From: Roseiarcus sp963758335
GTDB taxonomy: Bacteria > Pseudomonadota > Alphaproteobacteria > Rhizobiales > Beijerinckiaceae
Reading direction: 5' to 3'
Assembly: GCA_963758335.1 (NCBI GenBank)
Contig: CAVWVF010000002.1
Location: forward strand, 2,604,001-2,668,000
Length of the DNA: 64,000 nt
The notes beneath the pieces were generated by a model. That model made no database searches and was not told where the DNA came from. It saw nothing but the letters and a program-made list of their open reading frames with translations. The position numbers were made by a program, and so were the translations under genes. Positions 10,002-18,559 of the stretch are shown piece by piece (the first letter of the stretch is position 1; each line of letters opens with the position of its first letter).

Positions 10002-10428
10002 CAAAGCGTCGAAAGCACGAGACGCAGGACCTCGCCGTCGACGCCGTCCTCGATACGAACTTGCGCGCCGTTGGGAAGGCGAACCTCCATCGCCCCGAGC
10101 CGCGCCGCGCTCGGCGGGTCATGCCGCAAACCTGGCGCGCCTTCCATCTCGGCCGGCGTCAGCGTCGCCGCCCCCCGCTGCTCCGCGGCAAGGCGGATCG
10201 GGACAAACCTCGGGGTTTCGCTCGCCTCCCGCGACGAGCTTGTCGCCGCCGGCACCCCGTCGCCCGCACCGCCGCGCCGATCCGGCCGACCTTCCCGCGA
10301 ACGGCGGATCCATTTGAAGACCAGGTTCGCGTTGACGCCATTCCCCCACGCCACGCCCGCAACCAACGCGCCGGGCGTCAGAGCCGCGTCGACGATCCGC
10401 TGACGCTCCGCCACGCTCCAAGACCGCC
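10002..10428 (-). pseudogene. tnpA: IS66 accessory protein TnpA, 5'-truncated
   Basis: The minus strand encodes the IS66 Orf1 helix-turn-helix region (SWSVAERQRIVDAALTPG, VNANLVFKWIRRSREG) and its C-terminal MEVRLPNGAQVRIEDG. The start codon and first residues are absent because the reading meets a different transposase fragment of opposite orientation at about 10428. The frame has no stop at the expected end and runs on through tnpB, which indicates an indel near 10000. Confidence 0.75.
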
Positions 10429-10742
10429 GCCAATTGATCGGAGAAGTGGCGCGGTTGCGGGCGGAGAACGAGAAGCTGAGCCAAGCTGCGGCGGGGCTTC
10501 GGGTCGAGAACCAGACGCTGAGGGGCGAGATCGCGCGGTTGAAGCGTTTGCCGCCGCGCCCGCCGCACAAGCCGTCCGGGGAGAAAGCGACGGAAGGGCC
10601 GGAGCGCGGCGCGGAGGGCGTGAAGGACGAGGCGTCGAAGCGCCGGCGCGGCCCTAGCGTCTCCAAGCTTTCGATCGACCGGGAGGTGACGCTGAGGGTC
10701 GAGGCCCCGGCGGGCTCGCGCTTCAAGTGTTATGAGGAAGCG
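10429..10742 (+). pseudogene. N-terminal fragment of an IS66-related transposase
   Basis: The fragment encodes a coiled-coil N-terminus (LIGEVARLRAENEKL, then LRGEIARLKRLPPRPPHKPSG) and a conserved APAGSRFKCYE segment before it stops matching at about 10742. This is the N-terminal half of the same transposase type whose C-terminal half lies at 34.2-35.0 kb. It is wedged between two oppositely oriented IS fragments and has no intact ends. Confidence 0.65.
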
Positions 10743-11519
10743 CTAGACGGGGATTCTGTCGTAGACCATGGGCAGGGCGGCGAGCAGCCCTGAGCCGCCG
10801 TCGACGCAGATCATGTCGAGGCCTTCGCCGGTGAGGCCGCGCTTGTAGAGGCCGGCGAGAAAGTGCTCCCATTCGGCAGCGCTTTCGCCGCGCGCCAGAC
10901 GATAGTCGATCACCTCCTTCTTGCCGTCCTGCCGCAGGCCCCAAAGCCACCAGCACCGGGCGGCGCAGCGCCCCGGCCTCGTTCTTGCGGGCGAGCACGA
11001 CGCCGTCGAGCATCAGCGCCTTGTAGCGCCCCTTGAGCGGGCGGGCGTGGAACGCCTCGACCGCCGCGTCGAGGGTCTCGCCACCCGGCTCACCGTCGCC
11101 GGGCTGACCGGCCGGCCGAGCAGACCAAGCAAGACCTCGCCGAGCTTGCGGGTCGAAAGCCCGAGCACGAAACCCGCCAGGATCGTCCGGTCGATCTCCG
11201 GCGAACGCCGGGCGTAGGCCCGCACCACTTCGGTCGGGCAGTAGCGGCGCGTGCGCGGGACGGAAAGTTCGATGTCGCCGAGTTCGGTCATCAGCGAGCG
11301 CCGGTAATAGCCGTTGCGGCGATCGGCGGCGTCCTCGGCCTCGAGGCCCTCCAGATGGCGATCGACCGCCGCCGCCATCTCGGCCTCGATGATCTCGGCC
11401 AGGGCTCGCCGGCCAAGCGGACGATAGCCTTCGCCCCAATCCAGCCCATCAGCTTGCATGGCCTTCACCACCTCGAAGGCAGCCGGTAAACTCTCAATCG
11501 TCGCAGCGCGCTGTGACAT
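10743..11519 (-). pseudogene. IS256-family transposase, truncated and frameshifted
   Basis: The start MSQRAATIESLPAAFEV follows a normal upstream leader. Family segments are RALAEIIEAEMAAAVDRHLE, RRNGYYRRSLMTELGDIELS and LAGFVLGLSTRKLGEVLLG. A shift near 11085 leads to YKALMLDGVVLARKNEAG (first catalytic Asp), and further on to GLDMICVDGGSGLLAALP (second Asp). The sequence ends at RIPV, leaving out about the last third including the catalytic Glu. It differs from the complete IS256 element at the right end of the window. Confidence 0.8.
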
Positions 11520-11702
11520 GGGGTGCTCCTTTGTTGAGTCTTGGTCGACCGCAGGGAGTACCCCTTCACGCCCTGACACAGAAACTCTTACGCCACCTTG
11601 TATTTCCTGCCTGGTTCTGGGTTGCGAGGCCGGGCAGCGGCTTGCTTTGCGGCGGCGCCTATGGCAGAAGCCGGACGCTTTTGGGCGGCGACGCCCCAGG
11701 AC

Positions 11703-11778
<76 letters not shown>

Positions 11779-11823
11779 ATATTTCAATAAGTTATACGTA
11801 TTTCGGGGCTTGATCACTTTTGT

Positions 11824-11843
11824 TAGCTACCACATAGCTACCA
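11824..11843 (+). promoter_or_regulatory. paired arm-type integrase sites (left end)
   Basis: TAGCTACCA occurs at 11824 and 11835, 11 bp apart, about 50 bp inside attL. The same pair with the same spacing lies at 60818 and 60829 inside attR. Matching 9-mers at both ends of an integrase element are best explained as arm-type binding sites; binding is inferred. Confidence 0.7.
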
Positions 11844-12015
11844 GGAGCCCGGCGAGAGGGCATCGGGTGCTCTGACGCGGAGTGGAGCAAGCCGGACTGC
11901 CAGCGAACGATCTAAAACCACCGCACGCCGCTCTCTCGTTACGGTGCCATAGGGAGCGCGCTTCGCGAGCAGCTAGCTCCGTCCCAACTTACTCCACCCG
12001 GAAAGAAACGACTGA

Positions 12016-12050
12016 GCCGAGTGGTTTAAGGCAGCGGTCTTGAAATTCGG
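12016..12050 (+). pseudogene. tRNA-Ser-like 5' fragment
   Basis: GCCGAGTGGTTTAAGGC followed by AGCGGTCTTGAAA matches the D arm and anticodon arm of bacterial tRNA-Ser(TGA). The acceptor 5' strand before it and the second half of the anticodon stem do not fit, and no variable arm or T arm follows. It is a decayed tRNA piece carried just inside the island; the 700 bases around it (11.85-12.55 kb) show no convincing gene. Confidence 0.55.
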
Positions 12051-12561
12051 TCTGCGACGTCGCAGTTGGTACCGTCGCCTCCCGCACTGTCCTGAAAATT
12101 GAGGGAAACCGGGTTCCCCTTATCGTTCTCAGTCCCATCATGTCCCAGGGAGTTGGGTAGCAATCCGGGTAGCAGCGGGTAGCACGGTCGGTTCTGTCTC
12201 GACGCCATGCGCAAGGGCGATCGGCCGATGACGGGAGATCGTCGCCGCCATCGTAGCGGACCTCAATTTCGGCGACGACGCAGCGAAGGGCATGAGATGC
12301 CGCGTGCGATTCAGCCCGCTCTATCTGTGGAAAGTTCGCGGCTCCGTCGTCAAGGACCGCGAGACTGCGACGTGGCGGCTGGCCTAAAGGATGGTGGGAA
12401 GATCAAGGGGGCTCGAGTTTGGGCGTTGACGCGGGGTTAACCACCGCGGCCCGTTAGAACAGACATCGAACTAAAAATGTCATCAATGAGTCTTGCGCGA
12501 TTCGCTCTTTGGATTCATACTAGCAGCAAAGCGGTCGCCCGATCTCAAGGATGGGCATATC

Positions 12562-12884
12562 GTGACAAGAATAATTGAGTTATCTGGTGATATAACCGGT
12601 GCTTCATCCGCGCTCGCGGGTCTGCTACTTGTATTTCTCGGCGCAACACAGGCGGATTTGATGGTTATGATAAGGCGTCACAAAGGTCTGTTCTTGTTCG
12701 TTATCAGCGCAAGCCGCGCCTAGCATTTGCGGGTTTCGTCCTATCCCTGATTTCGCTTATTTTATCCTTAATTGGTAAGAGGTTCGAATTCGGCTGGATG
12801 GTCGACCTTTCCCTCGCCTCATTGCTGTGCGGCATTGCCGTTGTGTTAGCAGCCGCCGCAATCTCCACGTGGGAGATTAGGTAG
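12562..12884 (+). pseudogene. small membrane protein, frameshifted
   Basis: A GTG starts MTRIIELSGDITGASS, leading into a hydrophobic helix ALAGLLLVFLGA. A one-base shift near 12645 is needed to continue as GYDKASQRSVLVRYQRK, a second helix AFAGFVLSLISLILSLIG and a third SLASLLCGIAVVLAAAAIS ending TWEIR. The result would be a three-helix inner-membrane protein of about 107 residues. Its TAG is one base before the next ATG, so the three genes here form a tight AT-rich operon. Without the shift the first frame ends early. Function unknown. Confidence 0.5.
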
Positions 12885-12885
12885 G

Positions 12886-13185
12886 ATGGCCCTGACGTTA
12901 GAGGAGGAACAAAGGCTAGGCGATGCTAGTCTAATCAAACTGTTCGACGACAGACGCGCGATGTGGCTAAGTGCTGCAAAAAAGGCAAAGTCGTATGTCA
13001 GAGAGAATTATCTTAAAAACGCTCTAATTCGGCGTGACGATGTAGCGAAACCGCTGATACCGATAATGACCGTCAACGAGGTGCTTAAGGATTACCTAGA
13101 CAGCAACAAAATGCGCGGCAAGTTCTGGGTCACCTTCTTCGTCAACTTGATAATAGACCGAACCTGGGAGCAACTAGATGAATGA
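12886..13185 (+). CDS. hypothetical protein, second gene of AT-rich cluster
   Basis: The 99-residue product is highly charged and probably helical: LTLEEEQRLGDASLIKLFDD, a Lys-rich middle (SAAKKAKSYVRENYLKNAL) and a C-terminus with WVTFFVNLIIDRTWEQLDE. It has no signal or membrane segment. The ATG follows GATTAGGTAGG at the stop of the membrane-protein gene and its TGA overlaps the next start, so translation is likely coupled. Codon use is more AT-rich than the backbone, pointing to an origin different from galU/kdsD. No family was recognised. Confidence 0.65.
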   Translation: MALTLEEEQRLGDASLIKLFDDRRAMWLSAAKKAKSYVRENYLKNALIRRDDVAKPLIPIMTVNEVLKDYLDSNKMRGKFWVTFFVNLIIDRTWEQLDE

Positions 13186-13351
13186 GACGACTAAAAAGAC
13201 GAAAATAGAGAACAGCGCAGAAAAATTTGTCCGTGAGGTTCTAGAGGAAAGCTTTGGACAGAAGACCAACAAGAAGACGGTGCGTACGCTAGCGGAGCAG
13301 GTGTCGCGCTCTATCCCAACGTCCCTACAGCGTTCAAAGGAACGCGCTTAG
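13178..13351 (+). CDS. small basic hypothetical protein, third gene of cluster
   Basis: A 57-residue frame starts at the ATG in ATGAATGA, overlapping the end of the preceding gene by eight bases. The product is Lys- and Thr-rich (MNETTKKTKIENSAEKFVRE) and ends SIPTSLQRSKERA. The basic, helical character would suit nucleic-acid binding or a partner subunit of the 99-residue protein; this is inference. The coupled start and shared AT-rich composition support it as a real gene despite its size. Confidence 0.55.
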   Translation: MNETTKKTKIENSAEKFVREVLEESFGQKTNKKTVRTLAEQVSRSIPTSLQRSKERA

Positions 13352-13488
13352 CGGCCACGCTGCCAATAGCCGACGAAATCCAGCGACGTCCGCTTGTGCA
13401 TGGCGAGGCCCGCGATGCGGAAGGTCTGGTCGCCGTTGGACACGCGCCGATGATCCTCGCGCCACCACGCCAATTCGTGCGCGCAGGC
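13348..13488 (-). pseudogene. C-terminal remnant of an IS1595-type transposase
   Basis: The minus strand reads HELAWWREDHRRVSNGDQTF, then LAMHKRTSLDFVGYWQRGR and TAA. The WREDHRRVSNGDQ and GYWQR pattern is that of the C-terminus of ISXO2-like (IS1595) transposases. Only about 45 residues remain. It differs from the complete IS1595-type element at 29.7 kb. Confidence 0.5.
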
Positions 13489-13910
13489 TGATAGGTGGCG
13501 TCAGCTTGTATGTCGTGAATGCCGATCTCGGCGCGTCGACGTCAGCGGCGAGAAGGTCCTTTTCGTCGAGAAGCGTCGTGCTGTGATCGGTTGGGTTGAC
13601 GAGAAGCCGTAGCCGGAATTTCTTTATCGGTCGCCTCCGCATCAGCTCGTCGATCTGGTCAACGGGCGGCTCCGGGTTTCGGAGCCCGGTTTTCCGCTTG
13701 GGCGTTGTCTCGCCCTCTGCGCTCCCGACGCTGCGGCCGGCAATTTGACTGGCGAGAAGTCGCAGCCATGCCAACATTTTCTTCTCCGGGTCGGCGCCGC
13801 AGAAACTCACTCCGCCTGATCGCGTCTTCAAGCCGCTCGGCAAAGCTTCCGTCGACTGAAGCAGTCACGGCAACCTCGGATGCACGAAGGGCAACACAGC
13901 TATTGCCGCG
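13489..13910 (-). pseudogene. frameshifted hypothetical gene
   Basis: Two minus-strand frames join into one plausible protein: VTASVDGSFAERLEDAIRRS, then after a shift near 13800 KKMLAWLRLLASQIAGRS, PPVDQIDELMRRRPIKKF, LRLLVNPTDHSTTLLDEKDL and FTTYKLTPP. Its 3' end meets the IS1595-type remnant. No known family; low certainty. Confidence 0.35.
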
Positions 13911-13990
13911 TAGCCGCCGCGCCACTGGTTGCGTTGGGCTTGATTTCTGCACCAGCGGCAACGACCGCTCAGGGCGGAGAGCGCGCCTAC

Positions 13991-14075
13991 ACGGTCGGCC
14001 TCGGGAAGGACCGGAATCTGGGCGAAAGCCGGCATTCCAGTGCGAGCCGGAAATAGAGTTTACCGCACTGAGCTG
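13991..14075 (+). repeat. dispersed repeat copy 1
   Basis: GCCTCGGGAAGGACCGGA followed by a diverged CATTCCAGTGCGAG and GGAAATAG segment recurs with the same order at 21.63 kb and 57.20 kb. None of the three copies lies in a recognisable gene. The remainder of 13911-14275 holds no supported gene. Confidence 0.55.
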
Positions 14076-14275
14076 GCATTGATCAAGGCGTCGGCGGGAC
14101 ATCGCAAAGGGAGGATTCGATCATTCGAGGCCGCCACCCGCGGCCTACGCCGAAGGGTTACACTCACGCGCATGATTACCATTTTTTGTTCAATAGCTTG
14201 CTACGCCGAGGCCAGGAGTCAAAGTTGGGTGCCGAATAACAACCAATGCAAACGAGCCTTACTGCAAGATGGCGC

Positions 14276-15265
14276 TCAAGTCGCCCTAATAATCCACTGA
14301 TCCTGTAATCGCCACCATGCGCCAGCTTGGAATGAGTGAAGCTGAGCCTCACGACAGTCCTTTATCCGCGCGACGACATATTCTGGCGTCACGATTGTGG
14401 AACCGTACATTTTTGGGGAAAGATCATGCTGGTCAGATACGGTGAGGTAACCTATTCCGTTCGGACTCATAGAATCGCGAAGCTCAGGTGAGCTAGCGCT
14501 AACTAGCTCTCCATGCGTGGTAAACATCAGAAAGCCGCCGGGCAAAAGCATCTTTATTAAACGATTTAGCCATTTGCCGAATAGGTGATCGGGCAGGTGC
14601 GAAAACAATGATAAAACGAAAATGAAGTCGAACCTTTCATCGCTCTCTAACAAGTCTGGATCGAGTGTTGACTGAATTGTCGGTACACCAATCTTTTCTC
14701 GTAAGAACAGATTTGCCTCGTCGTGTATGTCCGAGGACGTTAAATTGAAAGCAGTCATATGACGCGAAACCCGACCATATCCGGACGCAAATTCAAGTAT
14801 AAGAGAGCGTTCCGTCAGTCCAAGCGAGCTAATGAGACGGGCAACCTGCTCCGCGTCATTTTTACCGGAAGAGAAATACGCTGAAACACCTCCTTCAACG
14901 CCGTCCCTAAGCGACTCAGGTGAGGTTTTAATTATGTAAGAAAGGATGAAATCCGCAGGACTAATGGCGGGTGATACCTGCATCAAGGATCCATTCCGTT
15001 CGGCAGCAGCCATGAGCTCTGGTGTTAGTTCTAAGGCCTGAAGCGATCTAGCACTTGGTGAAGTATGGATAACAGGTGAGACGCCTCGCCTTCCCTCGGC
15101 TTTCCCAAACCTTTCGAAATGTTCTTGACCAGATACAATCACCCCTTCTTTTATGGCCTTACGCACATCCGGGTTGGCCAACAGGTAAAAGTCTTCGTCA
15201 AATCCTATTCCGCTCACCGTCATTTTCCATTTATTCTTCTTAACCGATTGGACTGTCAATTTCAT
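14276..15265 (-). CDS. class I SAM-dependent methyltransferase
   Basis: The 329-residue product has an N-terminal part of about 120 residues (GIGFDEDFYLLANPDVRKAI) and a C-terminal Rossmann methyltransferase domain: motif I reads SLILEFASGYGRVSRHM, followed by the acidic loop HDEANLFLREK, FDFIFVLSLFSHLPDHLFG (motif IV/post-IV region) and LLPGGFLMFTTHG. The substrate is unknown. The N-terminal FYLLANPDVRKAI with GQEHFERFGKAEGR is a repeat often seen in glycosyltransferase and S-layer-like proteins, so surface glycan or peptide modification is possible. The ATG of MKLTVQSV is chosen; a start six codons upstream is possible. AT-rich compared with its surroundings. Confidence 0.85.
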   Translation of the reverse strand: MKLTVQSVKKNKWKMTVSGIGFDEDFYLLANPDVRKAIKEGVIVSGQEHFERFGKAEGRRGVSPVIHTSPSARSLQALELTPELMAAAERNGSLMQVSPAISPADFILSYIIKTSPESLRDGVEGGVSAYFSSGKNDAEQVARLISSLGLTERSLILEFASGYGRVSRHMTAFNLTSSDIHDEANLFLREKIGVPTIQSTLDPDLLESDERFDFIFVLSLFSHLPDHLFGKWLNRLIKMLLPGGFLMFTTHGELVSASSPELRDSMSPNGIGYLTVSDQHDLSPKMYGSTIVTPEYVVARIKDCREAQLHSFQAGAWWRLQDQWIIRAT

Positions 15266-15283
15266 CCTGCGTTGCCTGCCCAC

Positions 15284-15802
15284 ATAACTGGGTGGCGACC
15301 GCTATCCGGCGGGAGGTAGAAGGATGAAGGAGGCTGCGCAGGCGGGGCGACGCTGGCCCCCACACAGATTAATGGCTATGGCATCGACAGCTGACCGTCA
15401 ACTATGCGGCGAGGATAAATTTGGTGGGTGTCCAAATGGCCGGTCCTGTGCAGGTTTTTGGACGCCGGGATGACGAGAGGCGCCTCGCACTCAGGCGGCC
15501 GGCGTCCAAAAAGCGCCAAGGCACGAAGTCGCGGGAAGTTTGGCGCCGGCTGGGCAGCGAGCGCTATGGGGATTTGATTTTCGCGCCGGCCATGATGGTG
15601 GGCGCGAAGCTGGCGCCGGGCGACCTGGATGGGTGTGGAGGGGAGACCTGGAAGCGTGCAATGGGGGGTCTCGGTGGTCGCGTGGACCGTATCAACGGGC
15701 GATCGGCTCGTTGATTGGCGTGGTTGTGCCGAGAGAGATCGCCGCCAGCGTGAAGCCAGCGCATCGGAGCGAGAACGTGGCGACGCTCACAGGCGGTCTG
15801 GC
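15284..15802. other. IS91-type element end region, no gene
   Basis: A perfect 14-bp inverted repeat (TTTTTGGACGCCGG at 15455-15468 and its complement at 15499-15512) with a 30-base loop lies downstream of the IS91 transposase. Such a hairpin could be the element's terminal structure or a bidirectional terminator. Frames across the rest show no recognisable domain. Confidence 0.45.
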
Positions 15803-17014
15803 TCATGATGTGTCGATCCTGCTTGGGGTCGGCCGCCACGTTGGCTCGCAGCCGCGCGCGAAGAACTCGATCACAATCATGCGGGCGCCGCAGTGCGGGC
15901 ATGGGCAGCGCAGCACACGCGGCGCGTCCGGTGTGATATCCGGCTGTTTTCGCGCCTCGACAGCAGGCGGGTCGGCGCCGAGCAGTGCGCGGGCCGTTGC
16001 GATGCTCTCGGCGCGGTTGGCGCTGGCCAGGAGCCCGTAGTGGCGGATGCGATGGAAGCCCCTGGGCAATACGTGCAGCAGGAATCGCCTGATGAACTCA
16101 TGCGGATGCAGCCGCATCGTCTTCCAGCGCGACGGGCCGTCGGCGCGGTAGTCCTTCCAGCGGAACGCGACGCCGGCGTCGTCGGCTGCAATGAGGCGGC
16201 GATTCGAGATGGCGACACGATGGGTGTAACGGGAGAGATAGCGCAGCACCTGTTTGGGTCCCGCAAACGGCGCCTTGCAATAGACCACCCACTTGATGTG
16301 CCGCAACGGGGCGATGAAGCGCTTGAATGCGCCCTTGTCAGCGAGCCCGGCCTGCGTGTTGAAGAACTTCAACTGGCCGGCGCCGTGCGCATCCATGAGC
16401 ATCGCCAGCATCTTGCCCCGGAACAGGCGCGCCAGCACGTTGACATGCACGAGGAAGTTAGAGCGCGAGGAGACCCATCGCGCGCCGTCGAACGAGAGCC
16501 CTCCACCCGGCACGATCATGTGCACGTGCGGATGATGGGTGAGCGCCGAGCCCCACGTATGCAGCACGGCGGTGATGCCGATCCTGGCGCCGAGGCGCTT
16601 TTGATCGGCAGCGATGGCGAGCGTTGTCTCGGCCGCTGCCTTCATCAGCAGGTCGTAGACCACGCGCTTGTTCTGGTACGCAATGTCACGCAGTTTGCTC
16701 GGCAGCGTGTACACGACGTGAAAGTACGGTACCGGCAGGAGCTCCGCTTCGCGATCGGCCAGCCATCGGCGCGACGCCGCCGCCTGGCACTTCGGACAAT
16801 GCCTGTTACGGCACGAGTTGTAAGCGATGAGCGTATGGCCGCACGCCGCGTTCTCGCAGCGTGCGACGTGGCCGCCGAGCGCCACCGTGCGGCAGCGCTC
16901 GATTGCACTCATCACCTTCAACTGGTCGAGGCTCACATGGCCGCGGTTGGTTTCGCGCCAAACGGGACCGTGCTCGCGGAGGATGTCCGCGACCTCCAGA
17001 ACTGATCGAACCAT
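15803..17014 (-). CDS. IS91-family (HUH/Y2-type) transposase
   Basis: The 403-residue product carries the IS91 features in order: N-terminal zinc-binding cysteines (ENAACGHTLIAYNSCRNRHC), the HUH metal site in LTHHPHVHMIVPGGGLSFDG, KGAFKRFIAPL and the tyrosine motif YLSRYTHRVAISNRRL, with a second Cys-rich C-terminus (CPCPHCGARM). These enzymes move DNA by single-strand rolling-circle transposition without target duplication. The gene appears intact. Upstream on the same strand are the two halves of a tyrosine recombinase gene that is a normal partner in this IS91 subgroup. Confidence 0.92.
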   Translation of the reverse strand: MVRSVLEVADILREHGPVWRETNRGHVSLDQLKVMSAIERCRTVALGGHVARCENAACGHTLIAYNSCRNRHCPKCQAAASRRWLADREAELLPVPYFHVVYTLPSKLRDIAYQNKRVVYDLLMKAAAETTLAIAADQKRLGARIGITAVLHTWGSALTHHPHVHMIVPGGGLSFDGARWVSSRSNFLVHVNVLARLFRGKMLAMLMDAHGAGQLKFFNTQAGLADKGAFKRFIAPLRHIKWVVYCKAPFAGPKQVLRYLSRYTHRVAISNRRLIAADDAGVAFRWKDYRADGPSRWKTMRLHPHEFIRRFLLHVLPRGFHRIRHYGLLASANRAESIATARALLGADPPAVEARKQPDITPDAPRVLRCPCPHCGARMIVIEFFARGCEPTWRPTPSRIDTS

Positions 17015-17180
17015 GACCGACGGCGCTATCGCGCCGGCGGCTTCTCAGTGTCTTGCTTTGCGTGCCTGTGGCGCGGCGCGTTCAGGCCCTTAAGCGGGCT
17101 CTCGATCTTGGCGATCAATCCGGTCGCCACGCGGGTGTAGCGAGCCGTCGTCTCGAGCCTATTGCCTGCGGGCAATAGGA

Positions 17181-17214
17181 TCGATTATCTCCCGCGTCGG
17201 ACTATGTCCCGTCG
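17181..17214 (+). repeat. RIT left inverted repeat (34 bp)
   Basis: TCGATTATCTCCCGCG plus 18 further bases is the exact reverse complement of 20554-20587. A shorter related motif, GGACATAG, recurs just inside each end, as expected for recombinase binding sites. Confidence 0.93.
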
Positions 17215-17308
17215 TGGTCAGTTGAGCTGATCTGCCGCGCGTTGGTGCTCAACGCGCCGGACATAGCGATCCTCCTTGCCGGGCACTTCTGCCCGCAAGG
17301 AGAACGTC

Positions 17309-18559
17309 ATGGAACGAACGCATGAGAGCGCCGCGGCGCTCGTCGGCCGCGCCGCTGGTCCGCTCGCAAGCCATCTTGGCCCGTTTGTCACATCGTTGAT
17401 CGACCAGCAGTACACCGCGAGCGTCATTTACATCAAAGTACGGCACGCACTGGCGTTCGACCGTTGGCTCGCGAAGCGCCGTGTAGTGTTGGCTGATCTC
17501 GGCGAAGTGCACATCGAGCGGTACCAGCACCGCAGTCGGCGTCGACACCAACGCATCCGCACCGAGACCCGACGTCGTGAGTGGTACGAGGTGACGCAAC
17601 TGCTGCAGTTCTTGCGCGGTCACGGTGTATGCCCGGCGGCCCGTGTCGAGACCACAGCGGCTGACGATCTGGCGGCCCGCTATGGGCAACATCTTCAGGA
17701 TGATCAGGGGCTGGCGACCGCAACGATCGAGCGCTACAGGACGGTCGTCGGGCGGTTTCTCCACGAGCGTTTCGGCCGCGGTGTGGTCGATCTACGTGCC
17801 CTGCGCACCGGCGATGCGATTGCGTTCGTGCAACGCCAGACCCAATGTCTGCAACCGCCGGCACTCAAGTGTGTCGCGAACGCCATGCGCTCGTTCCTGC
17901 GCTACGCGCAGGATCGCGGTGAAGTGGCCACCGCGCTCGCTGCCGCGGTGCCGATCGTGGCTGCCTGGGCCACCACGCCGGCATTGCCCAAGGCGATATC
18001 ACCCGAGCATGCTCAGCGTGCGATCGACAGTTGTGACCTCAGTACGGGGGTCGGCCTGCGCGATCGCGCCGTGCTGCTGCTCCTGGCTCGTCTGGGGCTT
18101 CGCGCTCACGAGATCATCGCGCTGCAACTCCAAGATTGCGACTGGGACGGCGGCCACCTGCGCGTGCGCAGCAAGAGTGGGCGTGAGCAACTCTTGCCGA
18201 TGCCCGTTGATGTGGGCGCGGCCATCGCCGCCTATCTGCAGCAGGGACGGCCCACGAGTAAGGACCGGCATTTGTTCTTGCGGTCGATGGCGCCGATCCG
18301 CGGACTGATGCCAGGCTCAGATGCCATCGACACGATCGTGTGCCACGCGCTGCAGCGCGCCCAGGTCGACGCACCGCACCGCGGTTCACATCAGTTTCGG
18401 CACGCCTTGGCAGTGCGCATGTTGCAAGGGGGCGCCTCGTTGAACGAGATCGGCGAAGTCCTGCGCCATCAAAGCCCACAGACCACCTCGATCTACGCTC
18501 GCGTGGATATCAGTGCACTGCGTTCCCTGGCCCTGCCGTGGCCAGGAGGTGTGCGATGA
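17309..18559 (+). CDS. ritA: RIT tyrosine recombinase A
   Basis: The 416-residue product has an N-terminal SAM-like core-binding region and a catalytic domain with LARLGLRAHEIIALQLQDCD (Arg I), SKSGREQLLPMP (Lys), HQFRHALAVRMLQGGASL (His-x-x-Arg), LRHQSPQTTSIYARVD (His/Tyr nucleophile). The ATG follows AAGGAG by six bases. Its TGA overlaps the start of ritB (ATGA), and ritB overlaps ritC in the same way, so the three are translated as a unit. In RIT elements the three proteins are thought to act together in excision or integration; individual roles are not established. Confidence 0.92.
   Translation: MERTHESAAALVGRAAGPLASHLGPFVTSLIDQQYTASVIYIKVRHALAFDRWLAKRRVVLADLGEVHIERYQHRSRRRHQRIRTETRRREWYEVTQLLQFLRGHGVCPAARVETTAADDLAARYGQHLQDDQGLATATIERYRTVVGRFLHERFGRGVVDLRALRTGDAIAFVQRQTQCLQPPALKCVANAMRSFLRYAQDRGEVATALAAAVPIVAAWATTPALPKAISPEHAQRAIDSCDLSTGVGLRDRAVLLLLARLGLRAHEIIALQLQDCDWDGGHLRVRSKSGREQLLPMPVDVGAAIAAYLQQGRPTSKDRHLFLRSMAPIRGLMPGSDAIDTIVCHALQRAQVDAPHRGSHQFRHALAVRMLQGGASLNEIGEVLRHQSPQTTSIYARVDISALRSLALPWPGGVR

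Noticed and set aside
8543..10726. 727-codon minus-strand frame
   Set aside because: It is a chance fusion of the tnpA frame, the antisense or shifted frame of tnpB and the tnpC N-terminus caused by indels, not one protein.
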